Below, in pieces: positions 1 to 9,906 of a stretch of 64,000 nucleotides of DNA. The translations under genes were made by a program, and so were the position numbers. The stretch covers positions 12,784 to 76,783 of the forward strand of contig CAZSSM010000029.1 of assembly GCA_964609385.1 (NCBI GenBank). The letters run 5' to 3'. Below the pieces are notes generated by a model. That model was not told the DNA's origin, did no database searches, and saw only the letters and a list, made by a program, of their open reading frames with translations. This stretch comes from CAZSSM01 sp964609385 (lineage in GTDB: Bacteria; Planctomycetota; Planctomycetia; Isosphaerales; Isosphaeraceae). The first letter of the stretch is position 1; each line of letters begins with the position of its first letter.

Positions 1-226
1 AGGCCGCTTCGGCCCAGGCCGAGTCATCGAGCTTACCATCGACGACGATCGGCTCTCTGGCGGGGTGGGCGACATAGCCCTTGGGATGCTCCGGCAGAGG
101 AGTTTGAGCTTGAACGGGGAGTGTGGCGATCGTCAACGAGACGACGAGGCAGACCCAGATCGAATCGGTCGTTGATCGGGTTCGAGGTCGGCATCGATGG
201 AGTTGGAGTTTGTCGACGCAGTTCAT
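1..226 (-). CDS. Secreted protein with CBM9-like N-terminal domain (partial, cut by window edge)
   Basis: Only the first 75 codons are present; the gene runs off the left end. The ATG shares one base with the TGA of the upstream helicase gene (TGATG), so it is probably translationally coupled to it. The N-terminus has a basic stretch followed by a hydrophobic segment (about residues 24-38) ending VQAQ, a plausible signal peptide. Residues 58-73 read PIVVDGKLDDSAWAEA, which resembles the opening of family 9 carbohydrate-binding-like domains found in many secreted bacterial proteins. Most of the protein lies outside the window, so function beyond being exported is not known. The short protein is in a different frame from the longer spurious ORF at 33-581. 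Confidence 0.75.
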   Translation of the reverse strand, partial: MNCVDKLQLHRCRPRTRSTTDSIWVCLVVSLTIATLPVQAQTPLPEHPKGYVAHPAREPIVVDGKLDDSAWAEAA

Positions 227-3200
227 CATGTGGTCTCTCCAAGCGTCGGGTTCGGGGATTCGGTTGAGGGTGTGGTCGAAGCCGAAGGGGGCGACTGGCG
301 ATCGTCGTTCGCGGATTCGGCCTCGGGTTCGGCCAGAACCAGGTGCGGCCCCCGTCGCTGGAGCCGTCCGCGTGACAGTAAGTCGTCGATCCGGTCGGCG
401 ACGACTTTGCGGATCGCATCGTTGACGCGTCCGAACCCGAGGGTCTTGGCCACTGCCGAGGCGACCTGATCGGGCTCAATCCCGAAGGACCGTTCGACCA
501 AAGCGAGTACGGCATGCTCTTGTTCTTCGGGGGCGACCAGCTCCCAGCGCCTCGAGTAGGCTGGCAACTCCGAGCGGTCACGGAGCACGAGGGGTTGCCG
601 GCCGGGCATCCAGAGGAACTCGCCGCGACGGATCACCAGATCACGCCGGACGGCCTCGTCGATCGCCTCCTGTAGGACCCCTTGGACCTTCGCACTGGTC
701 CGTTTGTAGCCCAGGGCCTCGGTGAGGCGTCGGAGGACCTCACGGACGTGGACCGGGGATTCGATCTCGACGACCTGGCGGATCCAGCCGGTCCGCTTGC
801 GGAGCGTGATCCGATCGATCGGCTTGCCGTCGAGTCGGGTCTGAGGCCGCGCGACCGGGTATCGAATGACCGACTCTCCGACGTCGACATTTGCGTGGGT
901 CGTCAAGCCCTGGCGGGTCGGTCGGTTCTCCGATCGAGATGCGGTCCGGACCTCGGGAACGGGTTCGGTCCGAACGTCGCTTGTTTCTCCGGGCGACTCG
1001 GTCTCGGACGGCTCGTTGGGTTCGACCGGGAGCGACTCCTCGATCGCCTGGGCGAGGGCGTTGAGGATCCGTTCGCGTTGAGCGATCGGGTCACGGAACC
1101 AGGCGAAACCCCGAACGCGGATCCAATGCCAACCGAGGCGCCGGAGAACCTCGGGCCGGAGCCGGTCACGGTCGCGGACGGTTCGTGCGGCGGCGTAGCT
1201 GGGACCATCGGACTCGATGGCCAGCCTGTAGCGACCGGGCTGTTCGGGATCCTCGACGGCCAGGTCGATCCGCTGACCTGAACCTCCGACGCCAGCATCG
1301 ATCCGAAGCCCGGCTTCCTCCAAGGTCTGGGCGATCTCAAGGATCATCGGTGGGATCTGAATTGTGGAGCGGCCGTTCGCATGGACGTCGAGGGCTTGTT
1401 CGCGTTCATGACTTTCTTCGCCAGGGGCGTTACGGTCTGCTCGGATACCGTATTCTTGACTCTGCTGGAGGCCGGCCTCGGTTTGCTCGAGGAATCGGAT
1501 GAGGGCGGCGACCCCTCGAGAGCTGGTCCGACCCCGGTCGATCTCGGAGGCGCGGAGGTTGGTGAAGACCTCACAGCGCTGCCGGGCGCGGGTGAAGAGG
1601 ACGTTGAGCCGACGCTCACCGCCGGGAAGGTTGACCGGTCCGAAGTTCAAGGCGATCCGCCCTTGCTCGTCGCGGCCATATCCGAGGCTCACAAAGATCA
1701 CATCGCGCTCGTCGCCTTGAACGTTCTCAAGGTTCTTGATGAAAAACGGCTCGAGACCTTCGTCCTGAAAGAAAGGTTCACGACGAGGGTCGGCGCGTCG
1801 GAGTTCTTCCAGGGCGTCCTCGATGGCCTGGCGTTGGGCGGTGCTGAAGGCGGCCACACCGAGGGTCCAGCGATCCGAGGGCGTTCGCGCTTCTTGCTGG
1901 CCGGCGAACCGCATCACCGCCTCGGCGACCAAGTGTGCCTCCTCGGGATTGGTCCGCGATCCCCCGCGCTGATAGACCGTCTCGGGATGATGGCGGAGGA
2001 TCAGGCCAAGCCGCTCGCGTGAGGCGTCGGGGCTCGGGAAGACGACCAGCCGATCGTCATAGAAGACCTGGTTGGAGACCTGGATCAGGGACTCGTGTCG
2101 GCTCCGGTAATGCCAGCGGAGCATCCGCTCTGAAGCTCCTTGACTCTGGAAGAGGCTGAGGATGCTCTCGACGTCGCTGGAGGCCGGGACGCCCTGCGCA
2201 TCGTCGGGCTCGTCGGACAGGTCGTGGTCGATCCGCTGGAAGAAGTCGCTGGGCGGGAGCTGTTTGCTGTCGCCAACAACAATGGCCTGGTCGCCTCGGA
2301 GCAGGGCGCCGAAGGCGTCGACGGGCCGGACCTGGCTGGCCTCGTCGAAAACGACCAGGTCGAAGCGGACACCGTCTGGGGGGAGATATTGGGCGACGGA
2401 CAACGGGCTCATCATCCAGACCGGCTTGATCGCCTGAATGGCATGACCGGTCCGCGCAACCAGCTTCCGGATCGGCCAGTGTCGGGACTTCTTCTCGAAT
2501 TCGCGACGAAGCTCACCGAGTTGGCCCAGTCCTCCACCGCGCGGCATCCGCTGCCAGTGCCGTTGCGCGAGCCGGGAACGGTTGTGCGTGATGACGCGTC
2601 GGTCCAGTTCGTTGAACTGCTCGACGATCGGATCGAGGCCCAGGTCGGCCAGACCGGCCCGTTCCTGATTGGCTTCGCGGACGATGAACTCGTGCCAGGC
2701 TTGATCGAGCACGTCGAGGAGATGCTCGGCCGCTTCGGGCCACGACTCGGCGAGCTGGACCAGCGGCTCGAGCCCCTCGACACGCGCTTCCTCGGCCAGT
2801 CGAACGTAGCCGACCCAGTCTTGGAACGCGTCGAGGCTCTCCTCGCAGCGGTCGAGCCGGTCGAGCTGGTCGTCGAACGGGACCGATGCGAAGGGGCGAT
2901 CGCCGAATGCGACAGCCATGTCGTCCCAGCGGAGCAACGTCTCCAGGTCGGACCAGGCCTTGGTATGCGCCAGTTGAGCGGCCTTGAGGTCGTCGATTCG
3001 GGTCGTCAGCTCTTCGAGGGGCAGAACCCGATCGATCCGCCCGATCAAGGCGGGATCGATACGCCCTTCGCGAAAGTCTTTGTGGAGAGCGGCCAACTCG
3101 TCGCGCTGAGCGGCCATGCGCTCCCAGTCCGAGCGGACGCCACGCCAAGGGGGTGCGGCCTTCCAGAGGCGATCGGCCAGTTCCTGTTCGCCTTGGATGA

Positions 3201-5736
3201 CCTCGTCGAGACGCTGAACCTCGCGGATGGCGTCGAGCAGGGCGAGTCGCTCGTCGAGTCCTCGAGGGAGGGGGCCTCGACAGAGCCCGGCCAGTTGCCG
3301 GGTCGCCTCGCGGTAGCGGCCTGAGAAAAACCGATGCCAGGAGCGGCCTTCAGCGTTGAGGTCGCGACGGATGCCCAGGACCGGGGTCTTCCAGGCTTCG
3401 GGCATGAGGGTCGCCTCGCACTCCTGGAGGATCAGGGCGTGTTGACGACCGGCCCGGATCAGCTCGTCGAGGGCGTCGGCGCGGTCCAGCCAGTCGCGAT
3501 CGGCCACGTCCAGGCTCCGCCAGGCTCCGGCCTTGAGCCCGTGCCCGGCAGCACGGAAAAGGTCGCGGAGCCCCTGTCGATTCGTCGGTGGATCCAACGC
3601 CAAGGCGGAGGACAGCCGGCCGACAGCCTCGCGGAGCGTCTCGGTGGCCAGTCGCGCCGATTGCAAAGCTGCCGCCAACGCACCGCGCTCGCTGGGCATC
3701 AGGACATCGGCTCGACCGCTCCCCCAAAACGGATGGTCGCGCGGGACTCCGATCTGAGTCAAATACTTCTGGAGGTTGCCGGCGATCGTGCGTTTGCGCA
3801 TCCGGTCCCGACGAGTCCATTCGCTCATCGTCGAGACGTCGATGGGAGGTAGGTCGGGTCCGTCGTTGGTCCGGAGTCGTCGGCCCTGTTCCAAGAGTCG
3901 TCCCAAGGCCTCGAAAGGGGACGTCTCGGTGGATCCCCAAGGGTGGTTGACGGCCTCGCAGGCGTATCGGAGGCGATCACGGTGCTCGGTCCAGAGCGCC
4001 TGGTCATCAGCGATCTGACCGTCGAGTCGAGGGCGACCCAGGTCCAAGGTGTTCCGAAGGTCGTCCAAGACGGCCTTGCGACGCATCTTCTGGCTGTGTA
4101 GCTCCAGGGCCAGTTCGCCCAGGCCGATCGCATCGAGTCGCGAACGGACCACTTGCAAAGCGGCCAGCTTTTCGGCGACGAAGAGCACGGTCTTGCCCCG
4201 AGCGACGGCTTCGGCGACCAGGTTGACGATCGTCTGCGACTTGCCGGTGCCCGGAGGACCCTGGATGACCAAGTTCCGACCTCGGAGCGCGTCCTGGATA
4301 GCCAAGCTCTGCGATGAGTCGGCGTCAAGCACCTGATGGGTCTGCTCCGGGTCGAGCCAGGGTTCCAGATCGCCCTCTTCATCGATTGGCTCGGGGTCGG
4401 GTGCGAATCCCGTTCCCAAGAGGGCGCGAAGGATCGGGTGCCGGGTCGCGGGGGCGGCTGAGGACCAGGACTCCGGATCCAGGTCGGCATACATCAGGAA
4501 CTTGCTGAAGGAGAAGACGTCGAGCGTGATCGCGTCGCGGTCGACCCGCCAGCCGGGTTGATCGGTCGGCAAGCACGTCTCGATTCGATCGAAATACTCG
4601 TGCGGATCGAGTTCTTCGATCGACTCGGGCAGGCTCGGCCAGTCGATGCCGAAGGCGCGCCCCAGCTTGGTGGCCAGCGAGAGGTTCTCGCCGAGCTCGG
4701 TCTCGGCATATCGGAGGCGGAACCGTCGCGAGGCATCACGGCGTCGGAGTTCGACCGGGATCAGGATCAACGGGGCCTGAAGGTCCTCGCGACGCGAGTC
4801 GGGATCGCTCCAGTGCAGCAAGCCGAGGGCCAGGTAGAGCGTGTTGACCCCCTGCTCTTCGATGGCCGTCCGAGCGGTCGTGTGGAGCGTGCGCAAGACA
4901 CGTTGCAAGACCTCGGACTCGAGGCTTGTCTGGAGGTTCGAATCCTGTTGATCCACATCGAGAGGCTGGCCGCTTGATAGGTCAGCCGATGCCGTGTTGA
5001 TTCTGGCTGAGGATGGAGGGTCTTCGAGGACCGGACCCGTCCCGTCGAGTTCGCCTTCGAGATCGTTCGCCCCATCAGACGTGGTTGCCGAAGAACCTGG
5101 GGTTACATCGGCAGGGTGGTCCTCGGTTGTTTGGATCTCCTCAATATCAGCTTGAGGTGGCTCAACCTGCAGGGATACGTCCAGGTCGTGCGAATCCCTT
5201 GGTGACTTGGACAGGTCGATGCCCGATGTCAGGGATCCCTCCGTGGTCTCGGAATCCTGGGCCGATTCATGAGACGGCTCAAGGACCGGATCGTCTGAAG
5301 AAGCCTCTCCTCTGGGGACATCGTCGGACTCGTTCGGGGGATCGCCTTGGCTGCTGTCGGAACGAGTCGGTTCGGGAGAGTGGGACGATGCGGCCGGGTC
5401 ATCCGGTTCGGGAGTGGGTTGGGATCCGAGATCGGAGGGAGCTTCGGACTCGGTAGCGGACTCCGACTCCGGCGTCGGTTCGGACTCGACCTCAGGCCTG
5501 GGCAAGAATGCCATCGGCCGGTGCTCGAGGACCAAGCGCTGATAGATCGGACCCGCGTCCTCACCGACGATCCGGAGACTCCGAGTCCGCGCCCGGTAGT
5601 TCAGTAGCGGGTTGCGGAGGCTGAGGTCGAGCAGCGACTGGCGGTCGGCTTGGAGTCGTCGGGTGACGATCGCGTCAATGTCCGCCTCGTTCAAGCCGTC
5701 CCCAAGCGAGGAGGTCGGAGCGTTCGAGAAGGTCAT
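226..5736 (-). CDS. DUF4011-type superfamily 1 helicase with C-terminal nuclease-like domain (Hhe-like)
   Basis: A very large 1836-aa protein. The first ~100 residues (LLDLSLRNPLLNYR) match the start of DUF4011 proteins. Residues ~100-260 are a low-complexity acidic, Ser/Pro-rich insert. The helicase core follows: Walker A GPPGTGKS near residue 492, Walker B FDEAS with VVGDSKQLPPS near 1130, and C-terminal SF1 motifs (LNVLFTRAR). Residues ~1480-1545 (IDLAVEDPE, LAIESDG, LGWHWIRVRGFAWF) look like the Vsr/DUF559-type endonuclease module that ends these proteins, followed by a DUF3320-like tail. Proteins of this build (DUF4011-helicase-Vsr) were reported as single-gene anti-phage defence systems (Hhe). 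That activity is inferred here by architecture only. The ATG overlaps the sulfatase stop by 4 nt, and its own stop overlaps the next start, an unusual operon setting for a defence gene. Confidence 0.9.
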   Translation of the reverse strand: MTFSNAPTSSLGDGLNEADIDAIVTRRLQADRQSLLDLSLRNPLLNYRARTRSLRIVGEDAGPIYQRLVLEHRPMAFLPRPEVESEPTPESESATESEAPSDLGSQPTPEPDDPAASSHSPEPTRSDSSQGDPPNESDDVPRGEASSDDPVLEPSHESAQDSETTEGSLTSGIDLSKSPRDSHDLDVSLQVEPPQADIEEIQTTEDHPADVTPGSSATTSDGANDLEGELDGTGPVLEDPPSSARINTASADLSSGQPLDVDQQDSNLQTSLESEVLQRVLRTLHTTARTAIEEQGVNTLYLALGLLHWSDPDSRREDLQAPLILIPVELRRRDASRRFRLRYAETELGENLSLATKLGRAFGIDWPSLPESIEELDPHEYFDRIETCLPTDQPGWRVDRDAITLDVFSFSKFLMYADLDPESWSSAAPATRHPILRALLGTGFAPDPEPIDEEGDLEPWLDPEQTHQVLDADSSQSLAIQDALRGRNLVIQGPPGTGKSQTIVNLVAEAVARGKTVLFVAEKLAALQVVRSRLDAIGLGELALELHSQKMRRKAVLDDLRNTLDLGRPRLDGQIADDQALWTEHRDRLRYACEAVNHPWGSTETSPFEALGRLLEQGRRLRTNDGPDLPPIDVSTMSEWTRRDRMRKRTIAGNLQKYLTQIGVPRDHPFWGSGRADVLMPSERGALAAALQSARLATETLREAVGRLSSALALDPPTNRQGLRDLFRAAGHGLKAGAWRSLDVADRDWLDRADALDELIRAGRQHALILQECEATLMPEAWKTPVLGIRRDLNAEGRSWHRFFSGRYREATRQLAGLCRGPLPRGLDERLALLDAIREVQRLDEVIQGEQELADRLWKAAPPWRGVRSDWERMAAQRDELAALHKDFREGRIDPALIGRIDRVLPLEELTTRIDDLKAAQLAHTKAWSDLETLLRWDDMAVAFGDRPFASVPFDDQLDRLDRCEESLDAFQDWVGYVRLAEEARVEGLEPLVQLAESWPEAAEHLLDVLDQAWHEFIVREANQERAGLADLGLDPIVEQFNELDRRVITHNRSRLAQRHWQRMPRGGGLGQLGELRREFEKKSRHWPIRKLVARTGHAIQAIKPVWMMSPLSVAQYLPPDGVRFDLVVFDEASQVRPVDAFGALLRGDQAIVVGDSKQLPPSDFFQRIDHDLSDEPDDAQGVPASSDVESILSLFQSQGASERMLRWHYRSRHESLIQVSNQVFYDDRLVVFPSPDASRERLGLILRHHPETVYQRGGSRTNPEEAHLVAEAVMRFAGQQEARTPSDRWTLGVAAFSTAQRQAIEDALEELRRADPRREPFFQDEGLEPFFIKNLENVQGDERDVIFVSLGYGRDEQGRIALNFGPVNLPGGERRLNVLFTRARQRCEVFTNLRASEIDRGRTSSRGVAALIRFLEQTEAGLQQSQEYGIRADRNAPGEESHEREQALDVHANGRSTIQIPPMILEIAQTLEEAGLRIDAGVGGSGQRIDLAVEDPEQPGRYRLAIESDGPSYAAARTVRDRDRLRPEVLRRLGWHWIRVRGFAWFRDPIAQRERILNALAQAIEESLPVEPNEPSETESPGETSDVRTEPVPEVRTASRSENRPTRQGLTTHANVDVGESVIRYPVARPQTRLDGKPIDRITLRKRTGWIRQVVEIESPVHVREVLRRLTEALGYKRTSAKVQGVLQEAIDEAVRRDLVIRRGEFLWMPGRQPLVLRDRSELPAYSRRWELVAPEEQEHAVLALVERSFGIEPDQVASAVAKTLGFGRVNDAIRKVVADRIDDLLSRGRLQRRGPHLVLAEPEAESANDDRQSPPSASTTPSTESPNPTLGETT

Positions 5737-7157
5737 AGCTGGGTGCGACCTTTGATGATCGATTGCCGATGACGCTCGATGGTCTGAAGGATCTCTCGAA
5801 CGACCTCAGGGTGTTTCTCAGCGAGGTCGTACTTCTCCGAGGGGTCATGCTCCAGGTGATAGAGTTGGGGCGGGTCGTGGGCCTCGGCTTGGCGTTGACG
5901 ATAGCCGGCCTGCGTCTGGAGATGGAGCTTCCAAGGGCCGACGCGATAGGCGAAGAGTCGCTCACCCCGATAGAACGGCATCTCTTGACGCGGTCCCTCG
6001 GCGCGACCAACGGTTTGTCCGTGAAGGACCGGCGAGAGGTCGACGCCATCGTAAATCCGATCCTTGGGCAGGTCGGCGCCAGACAAGGCCAAGGCGGTGG
6101 GCATTAGGTCGAGCGTCGCGCCGAGTTCGTGAGCGATCCGACCGGCCGGGATCGTGCCGGGCCACCAGAAGAGGCCCGGCTCCCGCATCCCGCCCTCCCA
6201 GGTGCTCCCCTTACCGCCCCGAAGAAGGCCGGCGGTCCCGCCACGCTGGTCTTGAGTCAGCCAAGGGCCGTTGTCGCTGGTAAAGACGACCATGGTTCTC
6301 TCGGCCAGCCCGGTCTGTCGGAGCGTCTCGAGAATCCGGCCGACCGATGTATCGATCTCCTCGATGACGTCGCCGTAGAGCCCTCGAGCGCTGGTGCCTC
6401 GGGCCTCCTCGCTCGCGAACAGGGGGATGTGCGGGAAGGTGTGGGGTAAGTAGATGAAGAACGGATCGGCGTTGGGGTCGGCATGCCGACGGATGATCGC
6501 GACGGCCTCGTCGGTATAGCGTGGGGTGAGGGTCGTCTGATCGACCGGTTGCTCGACGATCCGGAGCCCGCGCATTAAGGGGACTGGTGGATCACCCCGT
6601 CGCTTGTTGAACATGTCGTTGCTGTATGGGATCCCGAAGTATTCATCGAAGCCGTTACGGGTCGGCAGATAGGCTGGAAGGTGACCCAGGTGCCATTTGC
6701 CGATGCAATAGGTTTGATAGCCGATCTCACTCAAGGCCTCGGCCATCGTGATCTCGACGGCGGGCAAGCCTCCTGAGGAGTCGGGAAAGAGCACGCGGCG
6801 CGAGTCGCTGCACATTCCCGAACGGATCGGTAGACGCCCGGTCAGCAGTCCGGCTCGGCTGGGCGTGCAGACGGACGCCGCCGAATAGAACTGAGTGAAC
6901 CGCATCCCCTCCGCGGCCATCCGATCCAGAAACGGGGTCCGGATCGTCGGATGGCCCTGACACGAAAGGTCACCGTACCCCTGATCGTCGGTGAAGATCA
7001 CAACGATATTCGGCGACTTCGGGGTGGATGGATCGACGGCCCGGACGGTCGGATCGGGTCGTGGATCGGGATCGGGAGTACCAGCTTGCCCGAGGCGTTC
7101 GGTCCCTGAAGTCGGTCCGAGCAGGCAGATCAGCCAGCTCAAGAGGATTCGGCGCAT
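5733..7157 (-). CDS. Secreted sulfatase (arylsulfatase/alkaline phosphatase superfamily)
   Basis: 474 aa with an N-terminal signal peptide (MRRILLSWLICLLG). It hydrolyses sulfate esters, probably of polysaccharides, outside the cytoplasm. Metal-binding residues lie in TDDQGYGD (57-63). The signature CTPSRAGLLTGR begins at Cys97, the residue converted to formylglycine by a sulfatase-modifying enzyme; no such enzyme is in the window. Further conserved blocks are GKWHLG, TSDNG, GGKGSTWEGG and MRE. Planctomycetes encode many such sulfatases. The gene overlaps the helicase start by 4 nt (ATGA) and so appears to head that operon. The specific substrate cannot be read from the sequence. Confidence 0.95.
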   Translation of the reverse strand: MRRILLSWLICLLGPTSGTERLGQAGTPDPDPRPDPTVRAVDPSTPKSPNIVVIFTDDQGYGDLSCQGHPTIRTPFLDRMAAEGMRFTQFYSAASVCTPSRAGLLTGRLPIRSGMCSDSRRVLFPDSSGGLPAVEITMAEALSEIGYQTYCIGKWHLGHLPAYLPTRNGFDEYFGIPYSNDMFNKRRGDPPVPLMRGLRIVEQPVDQTTLTPRYTDEAVAIIRRHADPNADPFFIYLPHTFPHIPLFASEEARGTSARGLYGDVIEEIDTSVGRILETLRQTGLAERTMVVFTSDNGPWLTQDQRGGTAGLLRGGKGSTWEGGMREPGLFWWPGTIPAGRIAHELGATLDLMPTALALSGADLPKDRIYDGVDLSPVLHGQTVGRAEGPRQEMPFYRGERLFAYRVGPWKLHLQTQAGYRQRQAEAHDPPQLYHLEHDPSEKYDLAEKHPEVVREILQTIERHRQSIIKGRTQL

Positions 7158-7317
7158 CGCGGTCGGCCTTCCCGATCGGGTCCGGGCCGTCGCGGGTCGA
7201 TCCGTCGCCGACTCCCTCGCGACGCTCCCAGGGGACCAAGGCTAACCGATCTGCGGGCCGTTGCAACCGAGACGCTCAACCGTAACGACCCAAGGGACAG
7301 CGATAAGCTCGGCCGAC

Positions 7318-7641
7318 TCAGACTTGGTTCAGCGCCTCCAACGACTCAGAGCTGTCTGATTGGCTGAAGAACGCGACCAGATCGTCCCACTGCGCGACGT
7401 TGGTGAAATACATTGTCGAGGCCGCATAAACCAGGGCATCGTCGGCTCGGAACCGGAAGAGCCATTCCAACGGCGTGCCCATGAGGTTCGGATTGCGGAA
7501 GGCAGCTAGGTAGGAGACCCGTTCGCCGATCCGAAACCGCCGAGCCATCCGGCCGGTGATCTTGGAGCCCTCGGGATAGCTGACGAACTCGGCGGTGCAG
7601 ACGAGGGATGTCCCTTCCTCGAACTCCATCTTCCACGACAT
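7318..7641 (-). CDS. Small conserved-looking protein of unknown function
   Basis: 107 aa if started at the ATG giving MSWKMEFEEG, which is where protein-like composition begins; the ORF can be extended upstream to 7791 but that part is Arg/Gly-rich and looks non-coding. A weak purine stretch (GGGG) precedes this ATG. The sequence is amphipathic with an FRADDALVYAASTMYFTNVAQWDDL segment suggestive of a small beta-rich fold; no signal peptide or membrane segment. It lies in the same direction as the sulfatase, 160 nt upstream of it. I do not recognise the family. Confidence 0.6.
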   Translation of the reverse strand: MSWKMEFEEGTSLVCTAEFVSYPEGSKITGRMARRFRIGERVSYLAAFRNPNLMGTPLEWLFRFRADDALVYAASTMYFTNVAQWDDLVAFFSQSDSSESLEALNQV

Positions 7642-7995
7642 GTGTGAGCCCCGTCGGATCGGTCCAAGAACTCGGGTCATCGTCCGGCCACGTCGTGCCG
7701 AATCGCTCTGGTTACGACCATTGGGAAATGGTCGACCGTCGATCGCCACGCGCCCCATTCCGCCCCGTCCAAGTGGCGAGTCTGCAACCAACCGTCTGGT
7801 TCAGACTCGACGACACGACCGACGCATGCGGTCCGGGACATCTTCAACTTAGGACATCCTCGAACGAACAGGACGCGATTCCTAATCGTTGGGCTCCATC
7901 GTTCCGATCGAAACGATTGGATCGGGTCGGTCGTCGACTTCGGATTCATGATGCCGCCTGGACAGCTTCTCAGGTGAATCGACTGGGCTGCCGGA
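7642..7995. other. Intergenic region, nothing recognised
   Basis: About 350 bp between two minus-strand genes. ORFs exist on both strands but are Arg/Ser/Pro-rich shadows with no recognisable domain. No strong hairpin, tRNA or promoter was found by eye. Confidence 0.5.
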
Positions 7996-9906
7996 TCATT
8001 CCAGCGTCGTCCATGCGGTGATCCGATATCCTTCGGAATCGACACCGACGGCTTTGATCAGGGGAGGCGATCCCTCAGGTCCGAGGGTCGAGTATCGAAG
8101 AGGTTCCGACGTCCCATCAGCTTCGAGCTGCGATGGTTCACGTTGCCAAGCAAAGGTCCGTCGACCTCGAGCCGCATCGAAGGCTCCGTCGAGGGTGGTC
8201 CAGAACGGATCGGGTTGTCTTGGACTCGGACGCGTCGAGCTGAGGATCAGGCGTAGCGGACCGACGGCCCGTTCGGGCTGAAGTCGGATCGTCACCCGAG
8301 TCGTGGGCCTGCTCGAGGAGATCGAGTCGGAGTCAAGGGCTCGGCCGAGCTGCCGAACTCGGAGGCGAAGCGGCTGGGGATCATAGGGAAGCGCGACCGC
8401 CGTGACCTGGAGCGATCCTTGGACATCGCCCCCTTGTGCTTCATCAATGAGCTTGATCCGGGTCGGGGTATCGGCCCGGGTCCTGATCAGGAGAAACCGA
8501 GGCGCCGAGGGGACCCAAGGGATCGTCAAGTCGGCCCCGGGCTGGACCTCGAGGAGTTGAGGTCCGGCCAGCGGCCAAGCGGCTTCGGCATCGCGGAGGT
8601 CCCAAGACGGGAAGCAGCCTTCCGGCTCATCGTCGGGCCGATAACCATCGAAGAAGAGGGCCAAGCTCCAGAGCCGAAACAAAGTCTCGAACGACGAGCC
8701 CGTGGATGCCTCCAAGTTCGCCGTTCCGACGTCTTGGCTCAGGATTAGCCGATCGACCAACTCCAGGCCGAAGCGATCGACGCACCAACGAAGAAACAGA
8801 TAGGTGGCCCCTCGGTGGCCGGCGCTTCGAAAAAAGCCCGCTTCATAATAGTCAGGCACTCGGAGCGCGAAACGACTCGGATCGTTCAGAAAGGCCGCGA
8901 CCCGATAGTCCAGATTGGCCCGCGTCGCTCCGACCAGATCCTCGGTCACATGCGCGATCGCCTCGTCGAGCCAGGCGACCTCCGATGCGCCCTCGTTCGG
9001 CCTCGATGGGTCGACGCCCATGAGTTTGGCCGAGGCGTTGACCGCATGGGCGTATTCGTGAACCAGGACGGTTCGCAGATAGTCTCCGGCGGACATATCC
9101 GGATTCAAGGTGATCAGGTCGCAACGATTGCCCAGCGGCGAGGCGATCCGGCGATCGAAGTCGGCGGCTCGCACGAAGCCGTCGACCCGATACCGCCCGC
9201 TACCCATCCGATTGAGCCAACGCGTCGCCAGAACCGTGAGCCGTCCGTCCCCATCAACGTCGAGGGCTCGGCCCCAACGGCCAACCAGATGCGTCTCGAT
9301 GTCGTTGTCGACCGTCGAGATGACTTGAGCGATCCAATCGCGATCCAGGCCGGATCGGTCGATTCGATCGGCATAGACCTGCACGCGTCGACCATGTCCG
9401 ACCAGTTCGCTGTGGATCGTGCGGTAATTGCTCGGGCTGGACGGGTCGCCATGCCGGACGCGAAGGGAGAACGTCCGTCGCGATGGAGGCGGGTTCCGAT
9501 TCGGAGGCGTCGTATTGAGGCGGACGAACGGTCGAACCGGGACGTCGCGGATCGGGGTTGCTTGCAATGGAGTCGGCTTGGTCGTCGTGACTCCGGGGGC
9601 CGACCGCGATCGGATCGTCCAGTGATGCGTGGCAGAACAAAGACGGCGCTCCCTCTGATCGATGAGGTCGGGATCGTCGAGCCGACTCACGATCATCAGG
9701 ACTGGCAAGGCCCTTGAGCACGCGGGTAAGACCCAATCTCCACCGTGTGGGTCCGCTTCAAGGAGGTAGGGTCGCCCGACCGACCAACCCTGTCCGTCAT
9801 CCGAAGCCTCGAAGGCACGTGTCGGCCGACCGATCCCGGATTCGCAAGCTCCCCAGACGATGAGTCCCAACAAGGGCCGGACGACCGAGTCGAACGAAGA
9901 TGCCAT
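7996..9906 (-). CDS. Putative exported zinc metallopeptidase (HExxH, gluzincin-like)
   Basis: 636 aa from the ATG giving MASSFDSVVRPLLGLIVWGA, a signal-like hydrophobic start preceded by an AAGG at 8 nt; the ORF runs further upstream to 10032 without protein-like sequence. The motif HEYAH is at residues 283-287, and WLDEAIAH some 30 residues later could supply the third zinc ligand. The preceding part (ALDVDGDGRLTVLATRW) resembles M30 hyicolysin-type peptidases and related exported planctomycete proteins. The C-terminal ~250 residues look like beta-sandwich, non-catalytic domains. Substrate unknown. It is divergent from the FlgI-like gene, with about 410 bp between them. Confidence 0.75.
   Translation of the reverse strand: MASSFDSVVRPLLGLIVWGACESGIGRPTRAFEASDDGQGWSVGRPYLLEADPHGGDWVLPACSRALPVLMIVSRLDDPDLIDQRERRLCSATHHWTIRSRSAPGVTTTKPTPLQATPIRDVPVRPFVRLNTTPPNRNPPPSRRTFSLRVRHGDPSSPSNYRTIHSELVGHGRRVQVYADRIDRSGLDRDWIAQVISTVDNDIETHLVGRWGRALDVDGDGRLTVLATRWLNRMGSGRYRVDGFVRAADFDRRIASPLGNRCDLITLNPDMSAGDYLRTVLVHEYAHAVNASAKLMGVDPSRPNEGASEVAWLDEAIAHVTEDLVGATRANLDYRVAAFLNDPSRFALRVPDYYEAGFFRSAGHRGATYLFLRWCVDRFGLELVDRLILSQDVGTANLEASTGSSFETLFRLWSLALFFDGYRPDDEPEGCFPSWDLRDAEAAWPLAGPQLLEVQPGADLTIPWVPSAPRFLLIRTRADTPTRIKLIDEAQGGDVQGSLQVTAVALPYDPQPLRLRVRQLGRALDSDSISSSRPTTRVTIRLQPERAVGPLRLILSSTRPSPRQPDPFWTTLDGAFDAARGRRTFAWQREPSQLEADGTSEPLRYSTLGPEGSPPLIKAVGVDSEGYRITAWTTLE

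Noticed and set aside
2140..3324. Plus-strand 394-codon ORF inside the helicase gene
   Set aside because: Antisense shadow of the minus-strand helicase; no domain and composition follows the complement of its codons.
4934..4946. GGTTCGAATCC, a T-arm-like sequence
   Set aside because: Lies within helicase codons; no acceptor or anticodon stem fits around it.
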